Shown here in pieces: positions 43,117 to 52,949 of a DNA stretch of 64,000 bases. The notes beneath the pieces were generated by a model that saw only the letters and a program-made list of their open reading frames with translations, was not told where the DNA came from and searched no databases. The position numbers and the translations under genes are program-made. Source of the DNA: Halorubrum salinarum (GTDB taxonomy: Archaea > Halobacteriota > Halobacteria > Halobacteriales > Haloferacaceae); NCBI RefSeq assembly GCF_013267195.1, contig NZ_CP053942.1:62001-126000 (forward strand), read 5' to 3'. Each line of letters opens with the position of its first letter. Within the stretch, counting starts at the first letter, position 1.

Positions 43117-44412
43117 TTAGTCTGACACTCCCACCGTCCTCGACGCCATACCCCGAGATGGGTCACGGTCGTCTCGAACGGACGAGTGGGTTGCGGTCGG
43201 GGCGTCCACGGCCCCCGATGCCTGCCGTCGCACCTTCCGAACTTGGGGAAGGCTGTTGAGAGCAGGCACATTCCAGTCCTGATGCTTCTCGATACCTTTC
43301 ACGGCGATGTTGACGCTTGCACCACGGTCGCTGTGGTCTTGATGCTCACAGTCCTTGCACTTGAATCGCTTTTTGTTGCGGTTCGCTCGCTCCGTATGCC
43401 CGCACATCGGACACCGTTGGCTCGTGTACTCGGGATTAATCCAACCAGTCGGGATGCCCTCGAATGACGCCTTGTACGACGTATAGAACTGTAGGGCGCG
43501 GAACGGGAGATGGTGCAAGCGTCGGTTCATCCGCGTGCCGTAGTCGATACTGTCGCGCATCTCTTTGAGGTCTTCAAAGACGATGCACGACCTCTCGAAC
43601 TGTTGGCTCCACTCCACGATGTGCCGAGACACCTTGTGGAGTCGGTCGCGGACGAACCGTTCCTCACGCCCTTCCAGCGTATCGTGCATACTGTCTTTCC
43701 CCGCGTTCTGGACGCGCTTCCGCATCGTGAAGTACCGATGGCGCTCGAACTTGATTTCGGGGAAGTCGATGACCAACGTATCTTCGACACCATCCGTTGA
43801 GAGTGCGGTGAGAGCCACGTTGTCCTCATTCACGTCCACGCCGACAACCGTCCGTGAGTCCTGCTTGTCTCGAACGGTCTGCTTGGTGTTGCGGATGTTA
43901 ACGTGAAGTTCTGGCTCACCGTCACGCCACAGCGTCTCCGACGTTGAGACCTTCCACTCGTCACCAGTGAGCGCAGTCTTGAGGAGGTCAAGGTGGGCGT
44001 CACTTCCTTCGAGGACGCCCTTGACGTGCTTGTAGGGTGCCGCGCTGATGCGGAACGCCACGTCGCCGTCGTCGGTGAGTGACAGGTTGTACCCCTCCTC
44101 GTAGTTCGCTCGGAGCGGGTAGGTGCCGTCCTTGGTGTGACTGGGTTTCCCGAAGTCGTCGTACTCGTAGTAGTTCTCCATCGCCCCGAGTGCCTTGGCC
44201 ACGATTCGTTGAGTCGTGTTCTTCACGAGGTCGGCGTCGTCTTCGAGGCGTGGGGAAATCGAGTTCCAGTCCACACCATCCTTAGCGAATCGGATGGTCT
44301 CGTTGTACACCCGACGGGCTTCGAGTGTGGCGTCGTACAGCAGGCCCTCGTTGTCGCTCTGGATGTCGAGTTGGAAATCCAGCGTCTTGACGAGGCCCTG
44401 CGGGTTGTTCAT
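43117..44412 (-). CDS. tnpB: TnpB (IS605 OrfB) RNA-guided nuclease
   Basis: A 431-residue TnpB. RuvC acids D193 (GVDVNEDNVAL), E280 (CIVFEDLKEMR) and D362 (HSDRGASVNIA) are all present, as is the zinc finger C334-P-M-C337 ... C352-K-D-C355. Family knowledge: TnpB is an RNA-guided DNA nuclease that helps the element persist at donor sites. Start overlaps the DUF2080 gene by 4 bp. The C-terminal 60 residues after the last acid are basic and disordered. Confidence 0.92.
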   Translation of the reverse strand: MNNPQGLVKTLDFQLDIQSDNEGLLYDATLEARRVYNETIRFAKDGVDWNSISPRLEDDADLVKNTTQRIVAKALGAMENYYEYDDFGKPSHTKDGTYPLRANYEEGYNLSLTDDGDVAFRISAAPYKHVKGVLEGSDAHLDLLKTALTGDEWKVSTSETLWRDGEPELHVNIRNTKQTVRDKQDSRTVVGVDVNEDNVALTALSTDGVEDTLVIDFPEIKFERHRYFTMRKRVQNAGKDSMHDTLEGREERFVRDRLHKVSRHIVEWSQQFERSCIVFEDLKEMRDSIDYGTRMNRRLHHLPFRALQFYTSYKASFEGIPTGWINPEYTSQRCPMCGHTERANRNKKRFKCKDCEHQDHSDRGASVNIAVKGIEKHQDWNVPALNSLPQVRKVRRQASGAVDAPTATHSSVRDDRDPSRGMASRTVGVSD

Positions 44413-44564
44413 TCTTCGTCTTGTTCGATAGGTTCTGAGGTCCGGACAACCTTCACGTCCGCACCACGCCAGCGTTTGGGGACGGTGACGTGGGCACTAT
44501 TCCCGAACGGTTTGACCTCACCGTCGAGAACTTCCTCGCCGTCGATTTCAAAGCGATTCACCAT
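44409..44564 (-). CDS. DUF2080 transposase-associated protein
   Basis: A 51-residue protein: MVNRFEIDGEEVLDGEVKPF, then GNSAHVTVPKRWRGADVKVV and an acidic end. SAHVTVPKRWRG is the family signature and looks like an AbrB-type DNA-binding strand. Such proteins are always found directly before haloarchaeal tnpB. ATGA overlap with tnpB shows translational coupling. Likely a repressor of the transposition genes. Confidence 0.85.
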   Translation of the reverse strand: MVNRFEIDGEEVLDGEVKPFGNSAHVTVPKRWRGADVKVVRTSEPIEQDEE

Positions 44565-44617
44565 ACCTGAGTATATCCTTTGGATATACTTAACTGTGTT
44601 GGTGGAGTGGGTTCGGT

Positions 44618-45016
44618 ATGGGTGAGAAGCGGTCGAACCACACGATGTATAACGTCAACTACCACTTCGTGTGGTGTCCGAAGTACCGTCACTCGATACT
44701 CGAACCGATTGAGGACTCGTTGGAGACGAGTCTCCGGGGCGTGTGCGACGAGTACGACTACGAGATACTGTCGCTCCACATCTCACCAGACCACGTGCAT
44801 CTGTTCCTCTCTGCTCACCCAAAGCACGCACCGAGCGAGATTGTTCGGACGGTCAAAAGCGTCACGGCCCGAAAGATGTGGGAACAGCACGAGTCGTTCT
44901 TGGAGGAGTATTTGTGGGGCGGTAGGTTCTGGGAGCGGTCGTACTACATTGGGACTGCGGGAACCGTCTCAACAGAGACGATTGAACGGTACATCGAACT
45001 AACAGAACACATCTAA
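44618..45016 (+). CDS. tnpA: TnpA (IS200/IS605) HUH single-strand transposase
   Basis: A 132-residue Y1 transposase. The HUH pair is PDHVHLF (H59, H61) and the catalytic tyrosine is most likely Y125 in VSTETIERYIE. NYHFVWCPKYRHSILEP is the usual N-terminal strand. It cuts and joins single-stranded element ends at replication forks. Length and all motifs are normal, so it should be functional. Confidence 0.92.
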   Translation: MGEKRSNHTMYNVNYHFVWCPKYRHSILEPIEDSLETSLRGVCDEYDYEILSLHISPDHVHLFLSAHPKHAPSEIVRTVKSVTARKMWEQHESFLEEYLWGGRFWERSYYIGTAGTVSTETIERYIELTEHI

Positions 45017-45178
45017 GTGTCGGCTTCACCCTCGGGGTCAAGCCCCGAGGCACTCGCCTTGCTTATCTGTAGACACACATTTCATTGCCCCAATTTTCTT
45101 GGGAAACTACCCTTCTTGAATATCACAGACAATATCTAGGTACGTAACTACTTATCAAACAGACATACAATCTCAGAT

Positions 45179-47368
45179 ATGCTGAATAAGATTGCGATCG
45201 ACCGGTTGGACCTTCGGCCGAAACTCATCATCGCATTCGTCTTAGTGGCGCTACTGGTGGGCGTCACCGGCGCAATTGGATACCAAGCCGTTGGAAACGT
45301 CGATGAAGAGGCACACGTCATCTCTGAAGACGGCGACAAAATCGATGCTTCGCTAAACATGCTCGTAGCCATCGAAGAGCAACAAGTCGCTGTACACGCC
45401 GCACTCCTCGGCGAAGAAGGAGAGCAGTCAAAATTTGAAGCAGCAGGTCGGAGATTCGACGAATACTCCGCCAAGCTACAACAGCAAGAGCTGAGCGAAG
45501 CAGAACAAGCAGAGTTCGAAGAATTACAGGGGCAACACGAACAGTACTCGACGATCGCTCAGGAACTGTTTACAGCCTTAGAAGCCGGTGATATGGAGCA
45601 AGCACAGGTCAAGAGTGATGAGTTAGACGCAATCGTCACAGATACCAAGGACTCCGCGCAGACGCTCGAGCAGGCAGCTATCGAAGACAAAGAAGCATCG
45701 GTTGTTGCAGCCGACAGTACCACACAAACCGCACAGTTGGAAGTTCTTGGGCTGACCATCGGAGCGTTCATCGTGGCGATTATGATCGGCCTGTTCGTCG
45801 CCGGGCGCATCACACCACCAATCAAGCAGCTATCGAACGGGCTCACCGCGATCAGTAACGGAGAACTCGATAAGGAGGTAGATCAGCACGTCGAGAATGA
45901 TGAAATCGGGCGGATGGTCGAGGCGTACACCAAGATGCAGGAAAACCTTGAGGGGGTGTTTTCCCAGATTGGAACCGCAAGTGAAGGGCTCAAACAGGGG
46001 GACCTCAACTGGGAGTTTAAATCCCAATACCCCGGAACGTACGGTGAGACAATAACTAATCTTGAAACGGGTGCCGGCGAGCTCGCGGCAAGTTTCGAGC
46101 AAATTCAGAGCGTTAGTAGCGATCTTCAGCAGGGTGTGCTCGATGACGACGTCAACACAAACCGCCCCGGGCAGTACGGTGCCGTGCTTGATGATCTCGC
46201 GGTGGGGACGACCCAGCTGTCGAACAGTTTCGAGCAAATATCGACTGCGAGCGACCGGTTAGAGCAGGGTCAACTCGCGCAAGACATCGATACCGACTAC
46301 CCAGGAGCGTACGGCGACGTGCTGTCTAACTTAGAAAATGGAATAGACCGCCTTAGTGATAGTGTTGGTAGTGTTAAAGAAATTGTTGAGAACGTCGCCA
46401 CTTCAAGTGATGTTGTTGCGCAAAACACGGAAGAAGTCAAGGAAGCAAGTGAAGAGGTTGCCGGGTCGGTCGAGGAGATCTCACACGGAGCAGACACGCA
46501 GAGTGAAAATCTGCAAGAATTCGCTAACGAGATGAACGACATGTCCGCTACGGTCGAAGAGATTGCGTCTTCGGCAGATCAAGTGGCTGCAACTGCGGGG
46601 ACGGCAGTTGAACAGGGGAATGAAGGGCGTGAGTACGCATCGGAGGCGACTGAAGAAATTGAGTCGATAGAGGAACAAGCCGACGAGGCGGCCGCACAAG
46701 TCGAGGCTCTCGAAGAGGATATGGACGAGATTGGAGAGATTGTAGAGATGATCTCCGGAATCGCGGAGAAAACAAACATTCTGGCCCTGAACGCGTCGAT
46801 AGAGGCAGCGCGTGCTGGAGAAGCTGGAGAGGGGTTCGGTGTTGTAGCCTCTGAAGTCAAATCGCTCGCAGAGGAAGCAGGAAAAGCGACGACTGCTGTA
46901 GAAGAGCGGATTGAGACTGCGCAAGAAAGTACAACGGAAACAGTTGCGGGAATGGAGGAGATGAGCGAGCGCGTTGAGCGCGGGTCGGAAACGATCGAGA
47001 GTACAATTGAGATGTTTGATGAGATCGCGGACGCAGTACAGGAGTCTGAGAGCGGCATCCGAGAAATTAGTGACGCGACGGATGACCAGGCCGCCTCGAC
47101 AGAGGAGGTCGTCTCGGTGGTAGATGAGGTGGCAAGTGTGAGTGAACAGACCGCCGCGGAGGCGAGCAACGTTTCGGCGGCGACCGAGGAGCAGACGTCG
47201 TCACTCGCGGAAACGACCGAAACGATTCAAGAACTCTCGACGCTGGCTGATGATCTCAACGATCAGGTGACTGGGTTCGAAACACAACAAGAAACGACAG
47301 TTCAGGCAAACACACAGTCTCAGATGGCCGCGGATGGAGGCAATGTGTCGTCTGAGGGAAGTAACTGA
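45179..47368 (+). CDS. membrane chemotaxis transducer with three 45-residue repeats
   Basis: A 729-residue transducer. TM1 about 17-38, an external four-helix-bundle-like domain about 40-185 rich in Glu/Gln, TM2 about 190-210, then HAMP ([24 protein letters not shown]). Three tandem 45-residue repeats follow (about 262-396), each with L-x-Q-G-x-L and a P-G-x-Y-G core (YPGTYG, RPGQYG, YPGAYG). Then comes the signalling tip [20 protein letters not shown]. The repeats look like extra HAMP-type modules that relay signals. It is transcribed rightwards, unlike most neighbours. Confidence 0.9.
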   Translation: MLNKIAIDRLDLRPKLIIAFVLVALLVGVTGAIGYQAVGNVDEEAHVISEDGDKIDASLNMLVAIEEQQVAVHAALLGEEGEQSKFEAAGRRFDEYSAKLQQQELSEAEQAEFEELQGQHEQYSTIAQELFTALEAGDMEQAQVKSDELDAIVTDTKDSAQTLEQAAIEDKEASVVAADSTTQTAQLEVLGLTIGAFIVAIMIGLFVAGRITPPIKQLSNGLTAISNGELDKEVDQHVENDEIGRMVEAYTKMQENLEGVFSQIGTASEGLKQGDLNWEFKSQYPGTYGETITNLETGAGELAASFEQIQSVSSDLQQGVLDDDVNTNRPGQYGAVLDDLAVGTTQLSNSFEQISTASDRLEQGQLAQDIDTDYPGAYGDVLSNLENGIDRLSDSVGSVKEIVENVATSSDVVAQNTEEVKEASEEVAGSVEEISHGADTQSENLQEFANEMNDMSATVEEIASSADQVAATAGTAVEQGNEGREYASEATEEIESIEEQADEAAAQVEALEEDMDEIGEIVEMISGIAEKTNILALNASIEAARAGEAGEGFGVVASEVKSLAEEAGKATTAVEERIETAQESTTETVAGMEEMSERVERGSETIESTIEMFDEIADAVQESESGIREISDATDDQAASTEEVVSVVDEVASVSEQTAAEASNVSAATEEQTSSLAETTETIQELSTLADDLNDQVTGFETQQETTVQANTQSQMAADGGNVSSEGSN

Positions 47369-47460
47369 TTTGACTCCTCTCCCCTACTGTTGGGAGATAT
47401 TTTGAGTCGTAGAATTCCAATAGTAATGACACAAAAGAATCTTGCGACCACCATAACACA

Positions 47461-47468
47461 TTTTATAA
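47461..47468 (+). promoter_or_regulatory. TATA box before the 7TM kinase
   Basis: TTTTATAA lies 20-27 bp before the ATG at 47488, the spacing of a leaderless haloarchaeal promoter. Confidence 0.55.
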
Positions 47469-47487
47469 TAGATAAAATGAGATATGT

Positions 47488-49899
47488 ATGGAGGTAGCAC
47501 GGGCGGCGTATATCGCGGTTTTCGCTTTCGCGACGCTCATTTCGGGTTATGGGGCTTGGCGAGCAACCGATATCGCCGAGCGTGATACACGCCTTGGACT
47601 TGTGTCAGTGTTCGTTCTGGCTGGTGGGTGGACAGCGACAACTGCGATACAGTTCGCGATCAGTTGGGTTTCAGCAGCCATATGGTTACGAATCATCGGG
47701 TTAATTGTTGGACTTGCTAGTATTGGCGCGTGGCTATACTTTGCGTCGGCGTACGCAGGTCACGAATACCACCGGCGCCCCGCACTGCGGCGTCTTGCGG
47801 TTGGGCTGTACCTCGTCGCTATCGCTATCAAACTCACTAACCCCACGTATAATCTCTACTTCACTACCTATGTCTCAACCGAACCGTTCGCGCACCTTGC
47901 GTTTAATCCCGGTGTTACCTATTGGTTGATCTCCGGGGCGGCATACCTGTCGGTCGGGGTTGCAACGATCTGGCTGATCGAAGCCGTGACCACCTCTCGC
48001 ATCAAAGACTGGCGGCTCGGGATCGTTGTAGTCCTCACAGCCGTCCCAGCAGTAGTGGACGTCGCTATCGGACTGGGGCGCGTCCCGGCGCAGTTTGTCG
48101 AGACGAGCTATGCTCCTCTTGGAATGGCCGTTTTCGCGTTGGGAAGCTTCGTGTTTTTGAATGAGACGTTTCGCCCGATTCCACGGTTCTGGCGAAAACA
48201 GGTGCTTACACATCTCAACGAAGCAACGGTTATCGTTGACGCCGATGGAGAAATCAGACACATAAGCCCCACCGCCGCTGAGACATTCGATGAGCTCCGC
48301 GGGGCCGGTGAAACGAGTTTCGCTGACACTGCGCCGAGACTGTACGAGTGTACGGTTCGAGACGATCCGATCTTCGAGTGGGAAGCTGACGGTGAAACTC
48401 GGTATTACCGGGTGGTTGAGACGGGGTTACCGAGCGAGCGGGTGGGCGCGCACCGAGCATACGTGTATACTGAAGTGACGGCATCCGAGCGGACACGCCG
48501 CGAACTCCATCGCAAATCCAGAGTGATGGATAAAGCACCGATTGGAATCACAATATTCGATTTACATCAGGAAGACGACCCGCTCGTGTACGCAAACGAT
48601 CGGTTCGACGAACTAGCGCAGAACGATCTGGAGGATCGGTCTGACCTCACAGCGCTGTTCTGTGATGGCAAAGATTCGGAAATGGCCGCAACGGTCCAGA
48701 GAGCCGTCGAAGAAGGTGAATCAGTGACCATCGAGCGCTGTGACAACCACGATGATCGACCGGAATTCTGGACAAAAGAAACGTTTGCTCCTATTACCGA
48801 CACAGAGGGTACAATCAGCGAATTCGCCGGTGTTCACCGGGATATCACAGAAGACAAAGAGAAACGGGAGCGGCTCCGACAATACAAATCGGCAGTCGAG
48901 GCGTCGCCTACGTGGATTTTCTGTATTGACTCATCAGAGCGACTTATATTCGCTAACGAGGACTTTCGGCAGTTTTATGGACTTGATTCGGGCCGAGTGC
49001 GGGGGACACAAATTGATTCGATCGTTGAAAAAAGTACTGCTGAGAAGATTGAGCCCGCAATAAAACAAGCGCTGGATGGAGAATCAGTTGTTTTGGAACT
49101 CGAAACTGAGGCCAATACGGGTGAACGACAGCGCTTCGTTCGGGCTGTTCTTTCGCCGTTGTGGGACGACGATGGAGCGGTTACCGGTGTAGTGGGGTCG
49201 GTTCATGATCTTAGCGAGGTTAGACAACGTGAGCAGCAGCTTCAGGTTCTTGACCGGGTGCTCCGTCATAACATAAAGAATACGATGAACGTTGTGAAGG
49301 GGAGCGCAGAGCTGATTGAACAACAGACAACTGACCCCGAAGTTGTGAACACCGCTGAAACAGTCTCGGAGCACAGTCAGAAGTTGATTGATATGGCTGG
49401 GAAAATACGGCAGGTCACAAAAGTTCTCTCGAAGTCGCGAACGGCTGAGTCAACCGATCTTACACAGTCAGCCGAATACGCAGTATCAAACACTCAAACA
49501 GAATTCCCTGAGGCAGACATTACGCTGGAAACGTCGAATGAGCCAGTCAGCGTTCCAAACGGAACGATCGAAACAGCGGTCGAAGAACTTATCGAAAACG
49601 CGGTTATCCATTCAGACCGTGACCAAGCGTCAGTTTCGATTCGGGTCTGGTCAGATAGTGATGCATCGTATCTCGAAGTGAGTGACAGCGGGCCGGGTAT
49701 TCCGGATGAGGAGCGCGATATACGGACTGGTGAAGAAACGATTCAGCCTGTTCTTCATGGGTCTGGTCTTGGACTATGGCTCGTGAAAGCGATTGTTGAA
49801 CAGGCTGGTGGAGTACTCCAATTTAACGATAATGAGCCACGGGGAACGACGGTGAGAATGGTGTTCCGATCTTCTAACGATCTCAATCTCGTACGTTAA
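47488..49899 (+). CDS. membrane histidine kinase with 7TM N-terminus and PAS domains
   Basis: An 803-residue kinase. About seven hydrophobic helices in the first 230 residues form the 7TM histidine-kinase N-terminal domain. Then PAS domains at about 235-340, 345-465 (MDKAPIGITIFDLHQEDDPLVYANDRF, a degenerate LOV-like type) and 470-590. H-box LDRVLRHNIKNTMNVVKG, N-box VEELIENAVIHS, G-boxes VSDSGPGIP and GSGLGLWLV. The membrane part resembles receptors for small ligands but has no known signal. Separate transcription unit with a good TATA box. Confidence 0.9.
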   Translation: MEVARAAYIAVFAFATLISGYGAWRATDIAERDTRLGLVSVFVLAGGWTATTAIQFAISWVSAAIWLRIIGLIVGLASIGAWLYFASAYAGHEYHRRPALRRLAVGLYLVAIAIKLTNPTYNLYFTTYVSTEPFAHLAFNPGVTYWLISGAAYLSVGVATIWLIEAVTTSRIKDWRLGIVVVLTAVPAVVDVAIGLGRVPAQFVETSYAPLGMAVFALGSFVFLNETFRPIPRFWRKQVLTHLNEATVIVDADGEIRHISPTAAETFDELRGAGETSFADTAPRLYECTVRDDPIFEWEADGETRYYRVVETGLPSERVGAHRAYVYTEVTASERTRRELHRKSRVMDKAPIGITIFDLHQEDDPLVYANDRFDELAQNDLEDRSDLTALFCDGKDSEMAATVQRAVEEGESVTIERCDNHDDRPEFWTKETFAPITDTEGTISEFAGVHRDITEDKEKRERLRQYKSAVEASPTWIFCIDSSERLIFANEDFRQFYGLDSGRVRGTQIDSIVEKSTAEKIEPAIKQALDGESVVLELETEANTGERQRFVRAVLSPLWDDDGAVTGVVGSVHDLSEVRQREQQLQVLDRVLRHNIKNTMNVVKGSAELIEQQTTDPEVVNTAETVSEHSQKLIDMAGKIRQVTKVLSKSRTAESTDLTQSAEYAVSNTQTEFPEADITLETSNEPVSVPNGTIETAVEELIENAVIHSDRDQASVSIRVWSDSDASYLEVSDSGPGIPDEERDIRTGEETIQPVLHGSGLGLWLVKAIVEQAGGVLQFNDNEPRGTTVRMVFRSSNDLNLVR

Positions 49900-49960
49900 G
49901 ACAATATCTTAGAGGCTCTCTCGATACGTGTCCCTTGCTGTATCACCCTGTGCGGGGGTG

Positions 49961-51064
49961 TCACTGAGAAATAATGTCAATCTTAGTAATCTCGAATCGT
50001 GTACCGTTGTCACTTCCTTCGGTAATACGAATGTCCCACCCATGTGCTTCAGTAACCTGCTTAACAATACTTAATCCAAATCCAGTACCTTCCGTACCCG
50101 GAGAGTATCCCGCCTCAAATACAGCCGTGCGATCTGTAGCTGGAATACCGGGGCCATCATCTTCAATATAGAAGCCATCTTCAAGTTCCCCGACCCTCAC
50201 AAAAACATCTGACCCACCATACATCACTGCGTTTGACAAAATATTCTCCAACAACTGACGAAGACGCGTCCGATCTGCGCTGATATATTGCTCTGTGTCA
50301 ATAGATAACGTGGCGTTCTGTTGATCAACACTCGACCAACTTTCTTCAGTGAGTTGTGCTAACTCTACAGTCTCCAGATTGAGCGCCTCTGTTCCGATTC
50401 GTGCAAAAGTTAACATGTCGTCAATCAAGTGGTCCATTCGTTCATGAGCAGCGGCGACCTTTCGAAGAGGCTCACTATCTTCCTTCTCACGAACGGTTTC
50501 GAGGTATCCTTGAGCGATATTCAGTGGGTTGCGGAGGTCGTGGCTGACTACTGAGGCAAACCGATCTAGACGTTCAATTTGCTGTTTCAGTTCTTGCTCT
50601 CTTTCGATGCGATCAAGAGCTGTTTTTGAGTGACTCACAAGTAGCTCAGCTAACTCAATATCGTCTACGGTAAACGCAGACTCAGTCGTACTAACCGCCT
50701 GAAAAACACCGTGGTCGTCGATTGGAACACTTATGCCTGACCGATAGTCCGGCTTCGCGGGGTCCGTATTGTCATCCGGTTCTATTGTGTTAACAAGCTG
50801 CGACTCTCCGGTCTGATATGTTTTGCCTGCTAATCCTTGGTCAAGACGCATCTGACGACTTCCGTCTGCTGGAGCATCTTTTGATGTGCCGCGCGGAACG
50901 AGCCACTCGCCATCGCGAATCAAGATAGTACAAAGATTAAAATCCAGAATATCTGATGCGGCACTAACCGTTAAATCACAGACACTCTCAGTCGTATCCT
51001 GAGATTGAAGTCTGGTCGCAACGTCATGTAGAGCCTCAATCGTCTCGCCAGGCGAGTTGGTCAT
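49961..51064 (-). CDS. GAF-domain sensor histidine kinase
   Basis: A 367-residue kinase from MTNSPGETIEALHD (ATG 51064; a TTG three codons earlier is in frame). One GAF domain (about 10-155; ILDFNLCTILIRDGEWLVPRG, SGISVPIDDHGVFQAVS), HisKA FASVVSHDLRNPLNIAQGYL, and HATPase LENILSNAVMYGG, IEDDGPGIPATDRTAVFEAGYSPGTEGTGFGLSIV. The Cys in the GAF could sense redox or bind a cofactor; this is inference. Last gene in the same direction as the KaiC-kinase operon, after a 55-bp gap. Confidence 0.88.
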   Translation of the reverse strand: MTNSPGETIEALHDVATRLQSQDTTESVCDLTVSAASDILDFNLCTILIRDGEWLVPRGTSKDAPADGSRQMRLDQGLAGKTYQTGESQLVNTIEPDDNTDPAKPDYRSGISVPIDDHGVFQAVSTTESAFTVDDIELAELLVSHSKTALDRIEREQELKQQIERLDRFASVVSHDLRNPLNIAQGYLETVREKEDSEPLRKVAAAHERMDHLIDDMLTFARIGTEALNLETVELAQLTEESWSSVDQQNATLSIDTEQYISADRTRLRQLLENILSNAVMYGGSDVFVRVGELEDGFYIEDDGPGIPATDRTAVFEAGYSPGTEGTGFGLSIVKQVTEAHGWDIRITEGSDNGTRFEITKIDIISQ

Positions 51065-51119
51065 ATCAAACAAATGGGAGCACAGCCGGTAAAATTACTT
51101 GTTAAAGGAGTAGAAGAAG

Positions 51120-52949
51120 TCACTTCTCAGCTGCTAACGGGAGCCTAATCGTAATCTCGGTCCCACCTTGCTCGCGGTCGTCAACACGAATCTTTCCGCC
51201 AGAGTGAGTGATGGTCCAATAGACGAGCCACAATCCGAGTCCGCTGCCGTGAGAGAGTGTCTCGATAGCACCGCCCGATTCAAGAACGTTTCTGTCAAAC
51301 TCCGGAATACCCGGACCATTGTCTCGCACGCGGAGGATACCCCATGAACTGTCAACAGTAAGGTCAACAGATACACGTGGTTCGTCGCTGTCGTTGTGGA
51401 CTACAGCGTTAATCAGTAGCTCTTCGATAGCGGTATCAATCGAGTCAGACGCAGAGACAACAAGTTGAGCCGGGGCCGAAACATCGATACTTGCGTTAGA
51501 CCATTTTTGACCCGTCTCTTCCGCAAGATTTCGAACTACCTGTCCGAGGTCTACCGGGGCCGGGTCGCGTGGATCACTGAGGCCGTCAGTAATCTTTCGT
51601 GACTTCTCGCTCGTCGTCAACAGGCCGTTAGCTCGCTCAACAATAACATCGGCAGCAGCCTTGAGGTCACCATCGAGTTCATCTTGAAGCTGCTTGCCTC
51701 GACCACGGATTACATTCACATCGTTGCGAATATTATGGCGCAAAATATTGTCGAAGACTTTCAACTGTCGCGTCCGCTTGTCGAGATTGGTGACATCCCG
51801 ACAGATCGCAACTGTGCCTGTGAGTTCTCCATCCTCATAGTAGGGGTACCGGCTCGTGTAGAAGACCGCCTCCTTGTCAGTATGTGTGAACGTCGGCTCA
51901 ACACTGTATTCGACTGGCTGTTCGGTCTCGATTACACGCTGTTTCTGCCGGGCAATCTCTGTGGCAGTGGCTGCGTCCATAAACTCGTATTCACCATCGC
52001 CGAGTAATTCATCCCTTGAGAGCCCGGCAAACGAGCACAGTGCGTCGTTAACCAGTCGAAACTCTCCCTCACAGCTCTGGAGCATAATTGGATCCTCAAG
52101 CCGCTCAACAATATCACGATATAAGGAGAGCCGTTGCTCAATCTCTTTGCGCTCGGTGATATCTCTTTGGACTGCGACGAAGGCTTTCGGCTCACCATCT
52201 TCGACAATTGGCGCGATAGTTTGATCTGCGACGTACTGGGAGCCGTCTCGTCGTTGGTTTGTAATTTCTTCATGCCACGTGTCGCCAGCGGTGATCGTCT
52301 CCCAAAGATCACTGTAGTAGTCGTCGGTCATCGCTCCAGAACTGATAAGCTCTGGTGACTCACCGACAGCTTCAGTCCGACTGTAACCCGTAATCGATTC
52401 GAACTCTGAGTTGACGTACTTGATCGTTCCTGTCGCGTCGGACATCCAGATGGCGTGACCAGAGGATTCAACCGCTTGTTTGAATAGTTCCAGCGTCTCC
52501 GTCCGTTTTTTGAGACGCAGTGATTGGGTTCGCAGCCTCGTAAGTGCCTCTACCCGCCATTCTAATTCAGCCTTTTTGATCGGCATCGAAACCACTTCGT
52601 CAGCGGTTTCGAACACAACGCTGTCGGCAATCTCACCACGATCGGTTTCAATAACGGAGAGGTCTGCTCCCGGAATGAGCAGAAGGCATGGCAAGAGAGC
52701 GGGCTCAGCCTTTCGTTTCCGAGCTCGGAGCGTTTCAGCATGCGTCTGTAACATCTCCCCATCAACGATACAACAATCGAATGTCGCTGTTTCGACTGGC
52801 TGGTCAGGATCGACAAGCGTGTAGCTATCGTGGGATTCAATCCACTCAACAATCAGCCGCCGATCTCCTTTATCAGAGAGTAAAGGGAACAAGGCCGCTT
52901 GGTCAGTAACATCATCAGAGAAGTCATTTACAGAAAGTGTATCGTTCAT
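51120..52949 (-). CDS. PAS histidine kinase with degenerate receiver-like head (second of pair)
   Basis: A 609-residue kinase. The first 140 residues have receiver-like strands (FPLLSDKGDRRLIVEWIE, FDCCIVDGEML, LLPCLLLIPGA, EVVSMPIKKAELEWRV) but lack the N-terminal acidic pair and the conserved Lys. Then PAS about 155-280 and 285-405, H-box FDNILRHNIRNDVNVIRG, N-box IEELLINAVVHN, VRDNGPGIP and GSGLGLWLV. The start overlaps the previous kinase stop by 4 bp. Inference: the degenerate receiver may bind a partner such as the KaiC protein encoded first in this operon. Confidence 0.88.
   Translation of the reverse strand: MNDTLSVNDFSDDVTDQAALFPLLSDKGDRRLIVEWIESHDSYTLVDPDQPVETATFDCCIVDGEMLQTHAETLRARKRKAEPALLPCLLLIPGADLSVIETDRGEIADSVVFETADEVVSMPIKKAELEWRVEALTRLRTQSLRLKKRTETLELFKQAVESSGHAIWMSDATGTIKYVNSEFESITGYSRTEAVGESPELISSGAMTDDYYSDLWETITAGDTWHEEITNQRRDGSQYVADQTIAPIVEDGEPKAFVAVQRDITERKEIEQRLSLYRDIVERLEDPIMLQSCEGEFRLVNDALCSFAGLSRDELLGDGEYEFMDAATATEIARQKQRVIETEQPVEYSVEPTFTHTDKEAVFYTSRYPYYEDGELTGTVAICRDVTNLDKRTRQLKVFDNILRHNIRNDVNVIRGRGKQLQDELDGDLKAAADVIVERANGLLTTSEKSRKITDGLSDPRDPAPVDLGQVVRNLAEETGQKWSNASIDVSAPAQLVVSASDSIDTAIEELLINAVVHNDSDEPRVSVDLTVDSSWGILRVRDNGPGIPEFDRNVLESGGAIETLSHGSGLGLWLVYWTITHSGGKIRVDDREQGGTEITIRLPLAAEK

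Larger units (their letters stand above)
43055..45085. mobile_element. complete IS200/IS605-family element
   Basis: About 2.0 kb with tnpA (rightward) and DUF2080-tnpB (leftward) divergent from the middle. Subterminal hairpins lie at both ends: GCCTCGGGG-TCAAG-CCCCGAGGC at 43077-43099, and CCTCGGGG-TCAAG-CCCCGAGG at 45030-45050, both with the same loop on the plus strand. Hairpins in direct orientation, not terminal inverted repeats, are characteristic of the family. Exact ends are approximate. All three proteins look intact, so the element may be active. Confidence 0.85.
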
